From the NCBI GenBank assembly GCA_900457075.1, contig UGYN01000002.1, positions 4,836,001-4,900,000 of the forward strand: 64,000 nucleotides of DNA, given 5' to 3'. Below, piece by piece: positions 7,787-15,394 of the stretch. The DNA comes from Serratia quinivorans (GTDB lineage: Bacteria > Pseudomonadota > Gammaproteobacteria > Enterobacterales > Enterobacteriaceae). A program made the position numbers and the translations under genes. The notes beneath the pieces were generated by a model that made no database searches, had not been told where the DNA came from, and saw only the letters and a program-made list of their open reading frames with translations. Position 1 is the first letter of the stretch, and each line of letters opens with the position of its first letter.

Positions 7787-7930
7787 AAAAAAGAGCGGCC
7801 AGCCTATGAACATTATCTTCTTCTCCAAGGGGTAGAAGTTCGGCATGGCCGCCAAAGACTACACACAGCAAAACTCCGCCGGATATTTGCGCTTGCTTTC
7901 GCTGCAGTGCCGCCGGCGCGGCGCATTAGG

Positions 7931-7991
7931 TGTGGTGATGGGAGTTGAACCCACAGACGGGGAGGAAGCCCGTCTATCACCGGATACCACA
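7931..7991 (-). ncRNA. tRNA-like element lacking a D arm (anticodon TCC)
   Basis: On the minus strand a 61-nt segment can fold as a shortened tRNA. The acceptor is TGTGGTA with CACCACA (6 of 7 pairs). The anticodon stem is ACGGG with CCCGT, closing loop CTTCCTC (anticodon TCC, Gly-type). A perfect 5-bp T stem carries the canonical loop TTCAACT. The D arm is replaced by about 11 unpaired bases, the variable loop has only 2 nt, and no CCA is encoded. It is therefore a degenerate tRNA or a mimic rather than an ordinary tRNA gene. Transcription would be from pL. Confidence 0.35.
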
Positions 7992-8075
7992 TCGGACTGC
8001 TCACTCATGAGTTAGGATCCTCCACCGCTCCCAGAACTGAGGGAAAGGGCGAGTGAGCATTCCGATGTGCGCCGG

Positions 8076-8177
8076 TCACCCGGCGACGAACATCACTATC
8101 CAAGTACCTATCAACAGCCAAATAACCAAACCAACAACCGCGCTATAAACCAAAGCCTTCCAACCTTTTGCGCTCAT
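8076..8177 (-). CDS. Small phage membrane peptide, 33 aa
   Basis: ATG 8177 opens a 33-residue frame, MSAKGWKALV followed by a continuous hydrophobic helix to FVAG. It is a single-pass membrane peptide by composition. It lies in the pL leader region between the 58-aa gene and the structured RNAs, the position where lambdoid phages keep small toxic or regulatory genes such as kil. No specific family is recognised. Confidence 0.45.
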   Translation of the reverse strand: MSAKGWKALVYSAVVGLVIWLLIGTWIVMFVAG

Positions 8178-8213
8178 GATTGCCTCAGTACGCCCCATAT
8201 GGCGCGGTGGGTG

Positions 8214-8390
8214 TTATTCGGCGTATGCCTCTGCAATTTCACCGGCGAGAAATGCAAGGCGGAATCTGTCACGCTCATTTAATTTATGGTCAGCGCAAAT
8301 ACTGTTGAATAGCTCTAACCGTGGCACCGTTGTCTTTAATTTCGCGATATCCTCAGCCAGCTTTCGAAATTCCATATACTCCATTTCCAT
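8214..8390 (-). CDS. Small acidic/helical phage protein, 58 aa, first gene of pL
   Basis: ATG 8390 starts a 58-residue frame, MEMEYMEFRKLAEDIAKLK onward, ending EIAEAYAE. It is predicted to be almost entirely helical with heptad-like spacing. It is the first gene about 100 bases after the pL start site. This is the slot of N or similar early regulators, but the arginine-rich RNA-binding motif of N proteins is absent, so no antiterminator role is claimed. Confidence 0.45.
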   Translation of the reverse strand: MEMEYMEFRKLAEDIAKLKTTVPRLELFNSICADHKLNERDRFRLAFLAGEIAEAYAE

Positions 8391-8494
8391 CGTGCAACCC
8401 TCTGCTGTGTCCCTGGTAAGCGAATCATCCCGATCTTCGTGTGCCTCGGGCGGCTACTTCGTGGGCGTCCTGCCTGTTCGCTGCCGATGAATTA

Positions 8495-8546
8495 AATGTA
8501 GGATATCTGACATTGCATGTCAATGCGTTTTGGTAGGTAATCTTAC
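8495..8546 (-). promoter_or_regulatory. pL promoter with operator OL
   Basis: On the minus strand TTGACA (8518-8523) and TACATT (8495-8500) are separated by exactly 17 bases, a strong sigma-70 promoter directed at the left operon. Operator-like 14-mers GTAGGATATCTGAC (8498-8511) and GTAGGTAATCTTAC (8533-8546) lie in and just upstream of it. TGACAT and ATGTCA also form a dyad across the -35 (8508-8522). The same 14-bp motif recurs at OR, so these are taken as CI/Cro sites. Confidence 0.8.
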
Positions 8547-8603
8547 ATTTTGGTTTTTACGTGTTATCGGTGTATTTTTGATTAAAATTTGTTCGGAGGT
8601 GGT

Positions 8604-8813
8604 ATGGAAACGAACTGGGAAGATGAACGAGCGGCTTTTATGGCTGGAGAGATAGGCGAGGCTGTGATGCAGCTGGTTATGGATGGTTCGGAGATCAACG
8701 AAGGTAACATCGTTGACTATCTGGAGTTGAAGCGAAAGACGGTAGGCAACACAATTCACAAAGGAGTGCTTAGAGACGCTGCAGCGTTCGTTAGGCGGGG
8801 AAATAGAGCATAA
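8604..8813 (+). CDS. YmgB/AriR-like small regulator
   Basis: ATG 8604 follows GGAGGTGG. The 69-residue acidic helical product, METNWEDERAAFM..., contains GEIGEAVMQLVMDGSEINEGNIVDYL. This resembles the core of the E. coli YmgB/AriR family (small helical dimers implicated in biofilm and acid-resistance regulation). The gene points away from pL, opposite to the repressor operon, and ends convergently with the BstA-like gene across a shared terminator. Family membership is judged from pattern similarity only. The function in the immunity region is unknown. Confidence 0.55.
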   Translation: METNWEDERAAFMAGEIGEAVMQLVMDGSEINEGNIVDYLELKRKTVGNTIHKGVLRDAAAFVRRGNRA

Positions 8814-8836
8814 AAAACCCGGCGCGGCGGCCGGGC
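8812..8836 (-). terminator. Terminator of the cI/BstA-like transcript
   Basis: On the minus strand CCCGGC and GCCGGG form a stem around a 6-nt loop followed by six Ts. It lies immediately after the BstA-like stop codon. It overlaps the 3' end of the YmgB-like gene. Confidence 0.85.
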
Positions 8837-8842
8837 ATAGAG

Positions 8843-9760
8843 CTAGTTTTTTGGAAGCTCAGGTTTTTTCAATTGTGTTAGAAGTTTAGACGCGTCCACG
8901 GCACCGATAGCGCCGGAACGGGACTTATTCTCAAGATAAGCAGGAAATTTTGTAGGAAGATAAGACTTTTGGATCCATCGCCTAAATTCACCCAGGGCAT
9001 CATCGGGGTAAACCCAAGCATCAACTGGGCCAGCTCGGTGTTGTGGAAACCACTCAGGGTATACATGTGGGTGTTTTGTCCTAGGCCCATATTTTTCGTC
9101 TAGCCCAAAAGCTAACCAATGCTTACCCCAAAATGTACCAACGCTTATGTCTGGAACTGATGCTGGGCCAAACTCAAACCCGGTATTGATCATTTTTAAT
9201 GACAGGTCAGCCATTTCACTAAAGACGGAGAAAAAGCCAAGGGGAATTTGCGAGTTAAGCTGAAGGCGATCTTGAAAAGCTTGCCAGGCACCTCGTTGAG
9301 GATTTTCTGGATCTATCCCTACACTGAGGAATACTAATCTTCTAAGAGCGCTGTCACCAAGTTTACGATAGTTTGTTAATGCTGTGGTTTTGTCAGTCTG
9401 TTCTGCATCAAACGCATAATATTCAAGGATAGCCATGCAGACGGAAGTCGGGAACGCTCTGACTTCAACACCCCTACTAACAACTGTCCAATATAACTGT
9501 GTAAGTCTTAAGCCTTTACCCTGCAAAATGGCATCAATTTTTTTTCCGCGCGGTCTTTGTCTTTCTTCTATCCAGTCGGAGGTCAAACGAGTCATTGCCG
9601 CAGAGTCAACGCCACACAGCCTTGATAAGCCACGCATTGTCAAATAAGGATTTCCATTATTTAAAACCCCCATCTGAACGCCTTCAACTTCAACTTCTTT
9701 TACAGGGAACACTTCCATTTCCAGCTGCTGACCGGGAAGGTGCTTATCTTGGTTATTCAT
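8843..9760 (-). CDS. BstA-like protein downstream of the repressor (candidate phage-defence gene)
   Basis: The 305-residue protein starts at ATG 9760 with AAGGAA upstream. Its N-terminal third has a KilA-N/BRO-like DNA-binding look (YLTMRGLSRLCGVDSAAMTRL). The middle reads as a helical domain. The C-terminal part contains the aromatic-rich HPHVYPEWFPQ and AWVYPDDALGEFRRWI. It lies 106 bases downstream of cI on the same strand and shares its terminator, so it should be expressed in the lysogen. BstA, an abortive-infection protein of Salmonella prophage BTP1, has a KilA-N-like N-terminus and the same position next to the repressor. Assignment to BstA is by position and remembered pattern, not alignment. 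An antirepressor is the main alternative. Confidence 0.5.
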   Translation of the reverse strand: MNNQDKHLPGQQLEMEVFPVKEVEVEGVQMGVLNNGNPYLTMRGLSRLCGVDSAAMTRLTSDWIEERQRPRGKKIDAILQGKGLRLTQLYWTVVSRGVEVRAFPTSVCMAILEYYAFDAEQTDKTTALTNYRKLGDSALRRLVFLSVGIDPENPQRGAWQAFQDRLQLNSQIPLGFFSVFSEMADLSLKMINTGFEFGPASVPDISVGTFWGKHWLAFGLDEKYGPRTKHPHVYPEWFPQHRAGPVDAWVYPDDALGEFRRWIQKSYLPTKFPAYLENKSRSGAIGAVDASKLLTQLKKPELPKN

Positions 9761-9866
9761 ATGATTTCCTTAGATAAATAGGTGCTGACCGGAAGGCCTA
9801 TCCCTTTAAGCTGTGTGAACTTCTTCGGCAAAGCCGTAATTGATCAAAATCCCACCTTATAGGTGG

Positions 9867-10517
9867 TTAAAGCATGGAATCAGTTACTGCGTCGTTATCT
9901 ACATGGCGTGAAGCTTTCAGGATGCCTGCAACATACTCGACCTTCTGAACCTCACCTCGGGCAATGGTGATAGGTCGATGATCTTGGTTGATACTGGTGA
10001 ACTGGTATTCGCCCTCGCGAGTGTAGTTGAGAACTTTGATCATGTTGTGACCGTCGCTGGTACGCACGAACACCTCATCACCGGGATGGATTGTAGTGGC
10101 AGGTTCAATAAGAACGAATTCACCTGATTGGATACGTGGCCACATGCTGTCACCCCTGACACGAAGCCCATAGGCATTCGGATCATCGCTGTAAATCTTC
10201 AACCAACCACCACGGTATTCGACCATGTCGATCATGCCATCAACCCCTAAAATGGCATCACCAACTACAGGGACGAGCCCTGGTCGAACCTTGCCTATAT
10301 ATGTGATGTTTTCATCAAGATCGCCGCCATCCAGTAACCAATTTGGATTACAGCTTAGAGCAGCAGCAAGCACCTGGAGGTTTTCACCACCGGGTTTATA
10401 GTCACCCGACTCCCAACCAGTGACAGTGACACGATTTACCCCAACTTTCTTTGCTAGGGCATCTTGAGTCAACTTCAGCTCTTTGCGTCTTGCGCGAATT
10501 CTATCGTTCATTTCCAT
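9867..10517 (-). CDS. cI: CI-type repressor (HTH + S24 peptidase domain)
   Basis: The start is put at ATG 10517 (MEMNDRIRARRKELK), directly beside an operator. A possible -10 (TAGGAT) lies so close that the message may be leaderless, as for lambda cI from pRM. The 216-residue protein has an HTH domain (LTQDALAKKVGVNRVTVTGWE) and a C-terminal S24/LexA-like domain with Ser in RGDSMWPR and Lys in HNMIKVLN. An obvious Ala-Gly cleavage site is not seen in the hinge, so RecA-stimulated self-cleavage is uncertain. It should repress pL and pR and regulate itself through OR. Confidence 0.9.
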   Translation of the reverse strand: MEMNDRIRARRKELKLTQDALAKKVGVNRVTVTGWESGDYKPGGENLQVLAAALSCNPNWLLDGGDLDENITYIGKVRPGLVPVVGDAILGVDGMIDMVEYRGGWLKIYSDDPNAYGLRVRGDSMWPRIQSGEFVLIEPATTIHPGDEVFVRTSDGHNMIKVLNYTREGEYQFTSINQDHRPITIARGEVQKVEYVAGILKASRHVDNDAVTDSML

Positions 10518-10582
10518 GTAAGCAATCCTACCAGTAACTAATGTAGGATTCCTTGACTCCTTAATGTAAGATATCCTACTAT
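10518..10582 (+). promoter_or_regulatory. pR promoter with operator OR
   Basis: TTGACT (10553-10558) and TACTAT (10577-10582), spaced by 18 bases, form a promoter toward cro. Three operator-like sites are spaced about 24 bp apart: 10518-10531 (GTAAGCAATCCTAC, touching the cI start), 10543-10557 (weaker) and 10566-10579 (GTAAGATATCCTAC, inside the pR spacer). The first would control cI, the others pR, as in the lambda switch. Confidence 0.85.
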
Positions 10583-10616
10583 TGCAGTGTCCTATTTCAC
10601 TACAAAAGAGAGAATC

Positions 10617-10814
10617 ATGAAAAAAGATGATGTTATTTCCCACTTCGGTGGCGTGGGTAAGACAGCCAAGGCGTTAGGCCTGTCTCATGCTGCTGTTTCT
10701 GGGTGGGATGAAACAATTCCTAAAGGGCGAGCTTTTGAAATTCAAGTTCTCACCGGGGGTGAATTGCTTGTTGACCCTTCTCTTTACAAAAAGTCTACCG
10801 CCCCGGCGGCTTAA
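10617..10814 (+). CDS. cro: Cro-like regulator
   Basis: ATG 10617 follows AGAGAG and starts MKKDDVISHFGG. The 65-residue product has a compact HTH of the Cro/YdaS type (GKTAKALGLSHAAVSGWDE) and a basic, short C-terminus (LYKKSTAPAA). It is divergent from cI across OR and is the first gene from pR. It should antagonise CI and dampen early transcription. Confidence 0.85.
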   Translation: MKKDDVISHFGGVGKTAKALGLSHAAVSGWDETIPKGRAFEIQVLTGGELLVDPSLYKKSTAPAA

Positions 10815-10841
10815 CAAAAACCACAGAAGCGGAGAAACCTT

Positions 10842-11375
10842 GTGGACAACAAAGACTTTCCTACCCAGGACGACATCAGCGACGCGATACACAAGCTGAT
10901 CACTCAGTTCCCAGGCAAGTACAGTGCGATGGCGCAGCAATTGGATCCGGTGGCCGGTACCGAGAACGCGCTTCGTAACCGCGTGCGCCAGGTATCAGGG
11001 CAGGTTGTGCCGCTGGGCATGGCAGTGGAAATGGAATCAATCTCAGGCCGTAGCGATATCACCGAGGCGATGTGTAAGCACGCTGGTGGAGTATTCGTGA
11101 AGCTGCCGGAAATCGAGCAGATGGGCAATGAGGAGCTGCTTTACAAATTCAACGAACTCATGGCGGCTATGGGCGTGTTTGCTAAGGCTCATAACGAATT
11201 TACAGCTGATGGGGTTTTGGACAACGAAGAGAGTAAAAAGCTGTTGAGTAAGGGTTACAGAGTGCAGTCATTGGTCTCTGAAATTTACGCAGTGACAGTA
11301 CTGATGTTTGGAAAGGGTGACGCCACAGATATGCGGTCTGTGGCGTCGGGCGCATTAACTAAACGTGTGGAGTAA
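10842..11375 (+). CDS. CII/YmfL-like phage regulatory protein
   Basis: The start is GTG 10842 (MDNKDFPTQDD) with GGAGAAAC upstream. The 177-residue protein has an N-terminal HTH-like region, KYSAMAQQLDPVAGTENALRNRVRQVSGQ, and a C-terminal helical domain. This matches the phage regulatory CII (CP76/YmfL) family found right after cro in many enterobacterial prophages. It probably activates lysogenic or late-early transcription. The start overlaps no other gene and lies 28 bases after cro. Confidence 0.75.
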   Translation: MDNKDFPTQDDISDAIHKLITQFPGKYSAMAQQLDPVAGTENALRNRVRQVSGQVVPLGMAVEMESISGRSDITEAMCKHAGGVFVKLPEIEQMGNEELLYKFNELMAAMGVFAKAHNEFTADGVLDNEESKKLLSKGYRVQSLVSEIYAVTVLMFGKGDATDMRSVASGALTKRVE

Positions 11376-11382
11376 TTAACGC

Positions 11383-11577
11383 ATGAACAGAGTAACAGAA
11401 TCTCGTTTGCGTGGGCAATTTCGTTGTGTAGCTGCGAGCTGCGCTAAACCGCCGGTGCCGTTGCGTTATGTGATGAGAATACCGGGCGGCTGGTTGCCTG
11501 TCACCCACAGCGCATTGCTGGAAGTTGTGGATCGTTGCAAATATTTGGCACTGCCAGCACCAGGAGCCGCCGTATGA
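11383..11577 (+). CDS. Small phage protein, 64 aa, unknown function
   Basis: ATG 11383 is preceded by GGAG at suitable spacing, and the stop overlaps the replication gene start (ATGA). The product is basic and compact, with PGGWLPVTHSALLEVVDRC. Small proteins of this kind often precede the replication gene in lambdoid phages. No function can be assigned. Tight coupling on both sides supports it as real. Confidence 0.6.
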   Translation: MNRVTESRLRGQFRCVAASCAKPPVPLRYVMRIPGGWLPVTHSALLEVVDRCKYLALPAPGAAV

Positions 11578-12494
11578 GCGTGAAAGTCTCAAGTTACGTC
11601 TGGGACGGCTGCGCTGCACACGGTGTAAAGGGTACCAAGCTGCTTGTAATGCTTCGTCTGGCTGACTTCTCGAACGATGATGGGATCTGCTATCCGGGTA
11701 TCGAAAAGATTGCCCGTGAGATTGGTGCTGGCCGTAGCACGGTTACCACTGCGATCGGCGAACTGGAAAGCGACGGGTGGCTGACGCGAAAGGAACGCCG
11801 TAGAGGCCAACGCAATGACAGCAATATTTACACCCTGAATGTGCCAAAGCTTAAAGCGGCAGCATTAAGCGTCGAGTCTCACCGTCCAGTTTCTGACACG
11901 TCAGAATCTGACCATTCAAAATCTGACATGTCAGGATCTGAACGTTCAGAATCCGACCGTTCAGAAAACACGAAAAAAGGGAGTTCTCACCCGCCAGAAT
12001 CTGGGGGGGATCCGTCAGTAAATTCAAAACAAGATCCATCAGGTAGAAAACCTACTTGTCAGCCTGCTGCGCAGACCGACCCTGAAGTGTTGATCACTGA
12101 CCAAGCCAAGGACGTTTTAAAACACTTGAACCTGGTTACCGGTTCACGTTACCAGACGTCGAAAAGCTCGCTTGAGAATATCCGGGCCCGTCTGAGGGAT
12201 GGTTATTCCAATCATGACCTGTGCCTCGTCGTTGACTACAAGCAGGAACACTGGGGCGACCTGCAGGACATGAGTGATTACATCCGGCCAACCACGCTGT
12301 TCATCCCGAGCAAGTTCGAAGGCTACCTGAGCAGTGCCACCAAGTGGGACCAAAAGGGCCGCCCTAAGTGCATTGCCGGGAAATGGCAGACCAGCACCAA
12401 CCACCGCGTAACCCCAGCCTCTGGCACCATCCCGCCGGGCTTCAGTAATGGCTTACAAACCCTTGGAGGTGATCATGATGTCAACGTCAACTGA
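11574..12494 (+). CDS. Phage replication initiator (HTH domain plus conserved C-terminal domain)
   Basis: ATG 11574 overlaps the preceding stop and starts MSVKVSSYVWDGC. Of the 306 residues, 1-95 form a winged-helix domain (LVMLRLADFSNDDGICYPG then STVTTAIGELESDGWLTR). Residues about 102-130 are a low-complexity Ser/Asp/Glu repeat encoded by the iteron array. The C-terminal domain (HLNLVTGSRYQTSKSSLENIRARL) is the conserved C-terminus of phage replication proteins. It plays the role of lambda O, binding the origin inside its own gene. The DnaC-like helicase loader follows, overlapping its end. Replication by host DnaB is implied. Confidence 0.85.
   Translation: MSVKVSSYVWDGCAAHGVKGTKLLVMLRLADFSNDDGICYPGIEKIAREIGAGRSTVTTAIGELESDGWLTRKERRRGQRNDSNIYTLNVPKLKAAALSVESHRPVSDTSESDHSKSDMSGSERSESDRSENTKKGSSHPPESGGDPSVNSKQDPSGRKPTCQPAAQTDPEVLITDQAKDVLKHLNLVTGSRYQTSKSSLENIRARLRDGYSNHDLCLVVDYKQEHWGDLQDMSDYIRPTTLFIPSKFEGYLSSATKWDQKGRPKCIAGKWQTSTNHRVTPASGTIPPGFSNGLQTLGGDHDVNVN
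11876..11965. repeat. Six 15-bp iterons inside the replication gene, probable phage origin
   Basis: Six tandem 15-bp units follow consensus ATCTGACCGTTCAGA, each itself a dyad (TCTGA...TCAGA): 11876, 11891, 11906, 11921, 11936 and 11951. An A-rich stretch follows. Because 15 is a multiple of three the array is translated as a Ser/Asp/Glu-rich repeat. Iterons within the initiator gene next to an AT-rich region are the layout of lambda ori. Confidence 0.7.
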
Positions 12495-13212
12495 CTTGAT
12501 GGCACGTTTGCTGGCGCTGAAACCGGCACACGTACAGCCGCGCTTTGACACGGTGGAAGGCTGGAAGAAGTTTCAGGCCGAAGAGGCGCAGAAGTCTAAC
12601 CAGCAGATCACGGATCGGAACCGCCAGGCCCGTATGGAAAAAATCATTGGTCGTTCTGGCATCCAGCCTCTGCACCAGAAATGCGCGTTCAGCAATTACG
12701 TTGTGGAATGCCCGGAACAGCAGGCTGCACTGGATGCCGCCAAGGGGTATGTGGCGTCATTTGGTAAGACACATGGCGGCTTCATTTTCTCGGGTAATAC
12801 CGGTACCGGAAAAAACCACCTGGCCAGCGCAATGGCAAGGAACCTGATTGACCGCGGTCACTCTGCGATGGTTATGACAGTTGCTGAACTGTTTGAAAAC
12901 CACCGTGCGACATTTAGCAAAGATAGCCCAGTGAGAGAAGCTGATCTGCTGCGTGACCTTTGTCGGCTGGATTTGTTGGTGCTGGACGAAGTAGGGCTGC
13001 AGAAGGGCAGTGATTACGAGATCAACCTACTAACCAACATCGTTGACCGCCGCCAGTTGCAGTTGAAGCCAACCGGCATGCTGACCAATAAAACTTACGA
13101 CGAAATGGTGAAGATGGTCGGTGAGCGGATCATGGATCGCCAGACCGATGGTGGTATTTGGGTGCCATTCACATGGGCAAGCATGCGCAGCCGCAAAGGG
13201 GGCAAGGTATGA
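12475..13212 (+). CDS. DnaC-like helicase loader (AAA+ ATPase)
   Basis: ATG 12475 follows GGAGGTGATC and overlaps the end of the replication gene. The 245-residue AAA+ protein has a DnaC-type Walker A, GNTGTGKNHLA (Asn in place of Thr/Ser, as in E. coli DnaC), Walker B LLVLDEVG, and sensor-like LTNKTYDEM. The N-terminal region would contact DnaB. It should load the replicative helicase at the phage origin together with the initiator upstream. Confidence 0.88.
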   Translation: MMSTSTDLMARLLALKPAHVQPRFDTVEGWKKFQAEEAQKSNQQITDRNRQARMEKIIGRSGIQPLHQKCAFSNYVVECPEQQAALDAAKGYVASFGKTHGGFIFSGNTGTGKNHLASAMARNLIDRGHSAMVMTVAELFENHRATFSKDSPVREADLLRDLCRLDLLVLDEVGLQKGSDYEINLLTNIVDRRQLQLKPTGMLTNKTYDEMVKMVGERIMDRQTDGGIWVPFTWASMRSRKGGKV

Positions 13213-13556
13213 AAAAATTATCGATCCCGGTGGACGTATTCGAAAACGAACGAGTTAACAGCGGCATCCGTAGGCTAATCCTCGCTGGCATGCTGAAGGA
13301 CAACCCAGAAAACCAAATGGGCCGAGTAATTCAGGCCGCGGCCGGTGCCAAGTGGATGACGCTTCGCGACCTGGAAAGAACCGTGTTCATGATGTTTTTC
13401 GTGGCTGATACCCAGGCGGCCATAAGCGCTCGTTTGCGTGAGGTTAACCCTAAGGTGCATGGCCTGGTTAAGGAAAAACGCACGTTGAAGGATCCGGACA
13501 CAGGCAAGCAGGTTTATTTCTACCGCCTGGTCGCCGTAGAGGAGCAAGCCGCATGA
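13209..13556 (+). CDS. Conserved phage protein, possible winged helix, unknown function
   Basis: ATG 13209 overlaps the stop of the helicase-loader gene. The 115-residue product has a helical N-terminus and a segment AAISARLREVNPKVHGLVKEKRT followed by TGKQVYFYRLV, which resembles a winged helix. It probably binds DNA, but no specific role is known. It is coupled by a 4-base overlap to the following gene. Confidence 0.6.
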   Translation: MKKLSIPVDVFENERVNSGIRRLILAGMLKDNPENQMGRVIQAAAGAKWMTLRDLERTVFMMFFVADTQAAISARLREVNPKVHGLVKEKRTLKDPDTGKQVYFYRLVAVEEQAA

Positions 13557-13780
13557 AGTGTGTATCCGGTATTGAGGTTTTACCTTTGATGGCTGTGGCG
13601 CATCGTGTGTATCGCTGGTGGATGTTACGTGAGGCCCGGCGAACCTGGCAGGAGCGCGGCGATTTTCGGAAATATGCAATTTCGCAGGGATGGCTAACAG
13701 ACTGGCAGCGCCAGCATTTTGGCTGGGATTACTACGGGATCCGGTATTTGGTACGAAGGGCGACGGAGGGCTTGAAATGA
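13553..13780 (+). CDS. Small phage protein, 75 aa, unknown function
   Basis: The frame overlaps both neighbours by 4 bases, which supports translation. The product is aromatic- and Arg-rich (RVYRWWMLREARRTWQERG, then GWLTDWQRQHFGWDYYG). No domain is recognised. It belongs to the replication operon. Confidence 0.55.
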   Translation: MKCVSGIEVLPLMAVAHRVYRWWMLREARRTWQERGDFRKYAISQGWLTDWQRQHFGWDYYGIRYLVRRATEGLK

Positions 13781-14346
13781 AATATCCACTGATTTACGCC
13801 GATCCGGCGTGGACTTACAGCGACAAATGCAAGGACGGCAACCGCGGTGCCGGTTTCAAATACCCAACAATGACGGTTGCCGATATCTGCCGTTTACCTG
13901 TATGGGATCTGGCCGCTGATTCATGCCTGCTGGCCATGTGGTGGGTACCAACGATGCCGACGGAAGCACTGAAGGTGATAGACGCGTGGGGGTTCCGCCT
14001 GATGACCATGAAGGGGTTCACTTGGCACAAGACTAACCGTGTGAAAGGCAATAGCGCGATCGGAATGGGCCACATGACCCGAGCCAATAGCGAAGACTGC
14101 CTGTTCGCGGTCAAGGGCAAGCTGCCACCGCGCCTGGATGCATCGATTTGCCAACACATTACGGCTCCACGAATGGAGCACAGTGCAAAGCCTGAGGTGT
14201 TCCGCGAAAAGTTGGTCAATCTACTAGGCGATGTACCGCGCATTGAGCTGTTCGCCCGTAATCACACAGACGGCTGGCACACCTGGGGTAATCAGTGCGA
14301 TCAGTCTGTGATTCTGGTACCGGGCAAGGCAGAGGTGGCGGTATGA
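13777..14346 (+). CDS. MT-A70 family adenine methyltransferase
   Basis: ATG 13777 overlaps the stop of the preceding gene. The 189-residue protein has the MT-A70 pattern: YADPAWTY near residue 6 (the DPPW catalytic motif variant), then the AdoMet-binding strand and the segment FRLMTMKGFTWHKTN. The C-terminal EKLVNLLGDVPRIELFARN is also typical. It should methylate N6 of adenine in DNA. Phage copies may protect phage DNA from host restriction. It is unpaired with any nuclease here. Confidence 0.85.
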   Translation: MKYPLIYADPAWTYSDKCKDGNRGAGFKYPTMTVADICRLPVWDLAADSCLLAMWWVPTMPTEALKVIDAWGFRLMTMKGFTWHKTNRVKGNSAIGMGHMTRANSEDCLFAVKGKLPPRLDASICQHITAPRMEHSAKPEVFREKLVNLLGDVPRIELFARNHTDGWHTWGNQCDQSVILVPGKAEVAV

Positions 14347-15342
14347 GAGGGATACTGAAGCCGATCGTTGTCCGCGAACTGGGGCAGGTCATATTAAAGC
14401 CAGGCAATGACTTGCTGACGATGTTCGGTGACCGGGTGATGGTGGCCACGGTACCGGCTGAGTTTCGTGAAATGCCGTCAGGTGCATTACCGGCAACAGA
14501 ACAGCAGTTGGCCATTGACCCGCGCTTCCGTCCGTTCTTCCAGCATGAGCGCGTTCTTTCTGCCGCTGGTGGCATTAACAGCCTGGAGAGTTGGCTGGAT
14601 CGCCGTAACGAATGCCAGTGGAAGTGTGCCGAGGACGATTATCACGACAAGAATATGGAAACAATGCGTTATGGCACCGGTGCTATACGTCTGTGCTGGC
14701 ACCATTCGCATATGTACCGTGATAAGACGATGGATGAGTTATCAGCCACAGCAGAACAAAATATTGCTGATTTTGTAGTGTATCGGGCCAGAGTTCACTT
14801 TATGTTTGAAGAGAGCCATCAACTGACTTTGCCAGAGCTGTGCTGGTGGGCCTGGGTGAATGAGGTCATTGATCTGTTGCCTGAGAATGTCGCGGCGGCA
14901 TCACTGCGTATCAAGCCGACCACAATCCCATCAGGTACCCGGAAAGAGGCCGATATAACACCCAGTCTGGCACCAAGTCAGATGATCGCCGAGATAGCCA
15001 AGAAGGCGGCAAAGGTGTTGGTAATCGATCCGGAGCCGCCAAAGGCATTATTCAAGATACCGAAGCGTGAACGCTGGACGAGCGAAAAGTTTACACGCTG
15101 GGTTAAGTCTCAGCCGTGCGCATGTTGTGGCGGATCGTCTGACGACCCTCATCACATCATTGGTCATGGACAGGGCGGCATGGCAACCAAGGCACATGAT
15201 TTTTTTTACCATCCCGCTATGCCGGAAACATCACTATGAGTTGCATCGTAACCTGTCACGGTGGGAGGAAGAATACGGCACTCAGATCGAGGTATGGTTC
15301 AGGTTCATTGATTGGTCACTTTCTATAGGTGCAATTAATTGA
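14343..15342 (+). CDS. DUF968 family protein (HNH-like), broken by a frameshift
   Basis: Two frames together encode one DUF968 protein of about 332 residues. The first runs from ATG 14343 to a stop at 15239; the second carries the C-terminus to 15342. The join is at an eight-T run (15200-15207). With seven Ts the reading continues AHDFFTIPLCRKHHYELHRN, completing the family's CACCG...CRKHH metal-binding, HNH-like motif. DUF968 genes lie beside Q in many lambdoid prophages. The break is a probable sequence error. Transcriptional slippage on T8 could also restore the frame. Confidence 0.8.
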
Positions 15343-15394
15343 ATTTATCGTAAAATAATCGAAATTAATTGGCTGTTGGTAGTAGGGGTTAAAA

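Noticed and set aside
7813..8004. 63-codon minus-strand frame, and a 49-codon alternative
   Set aside because: They overlap the tRNA-like element, and their peptides look like translated tRNA (VGSTPI-type); no ribosome site supports them.
8214..8390. 58-aa gene as antiterminator N
   Set aside because: The position fits, but there is no arginine-rich RNA-binding motif and no clear nut site was found.
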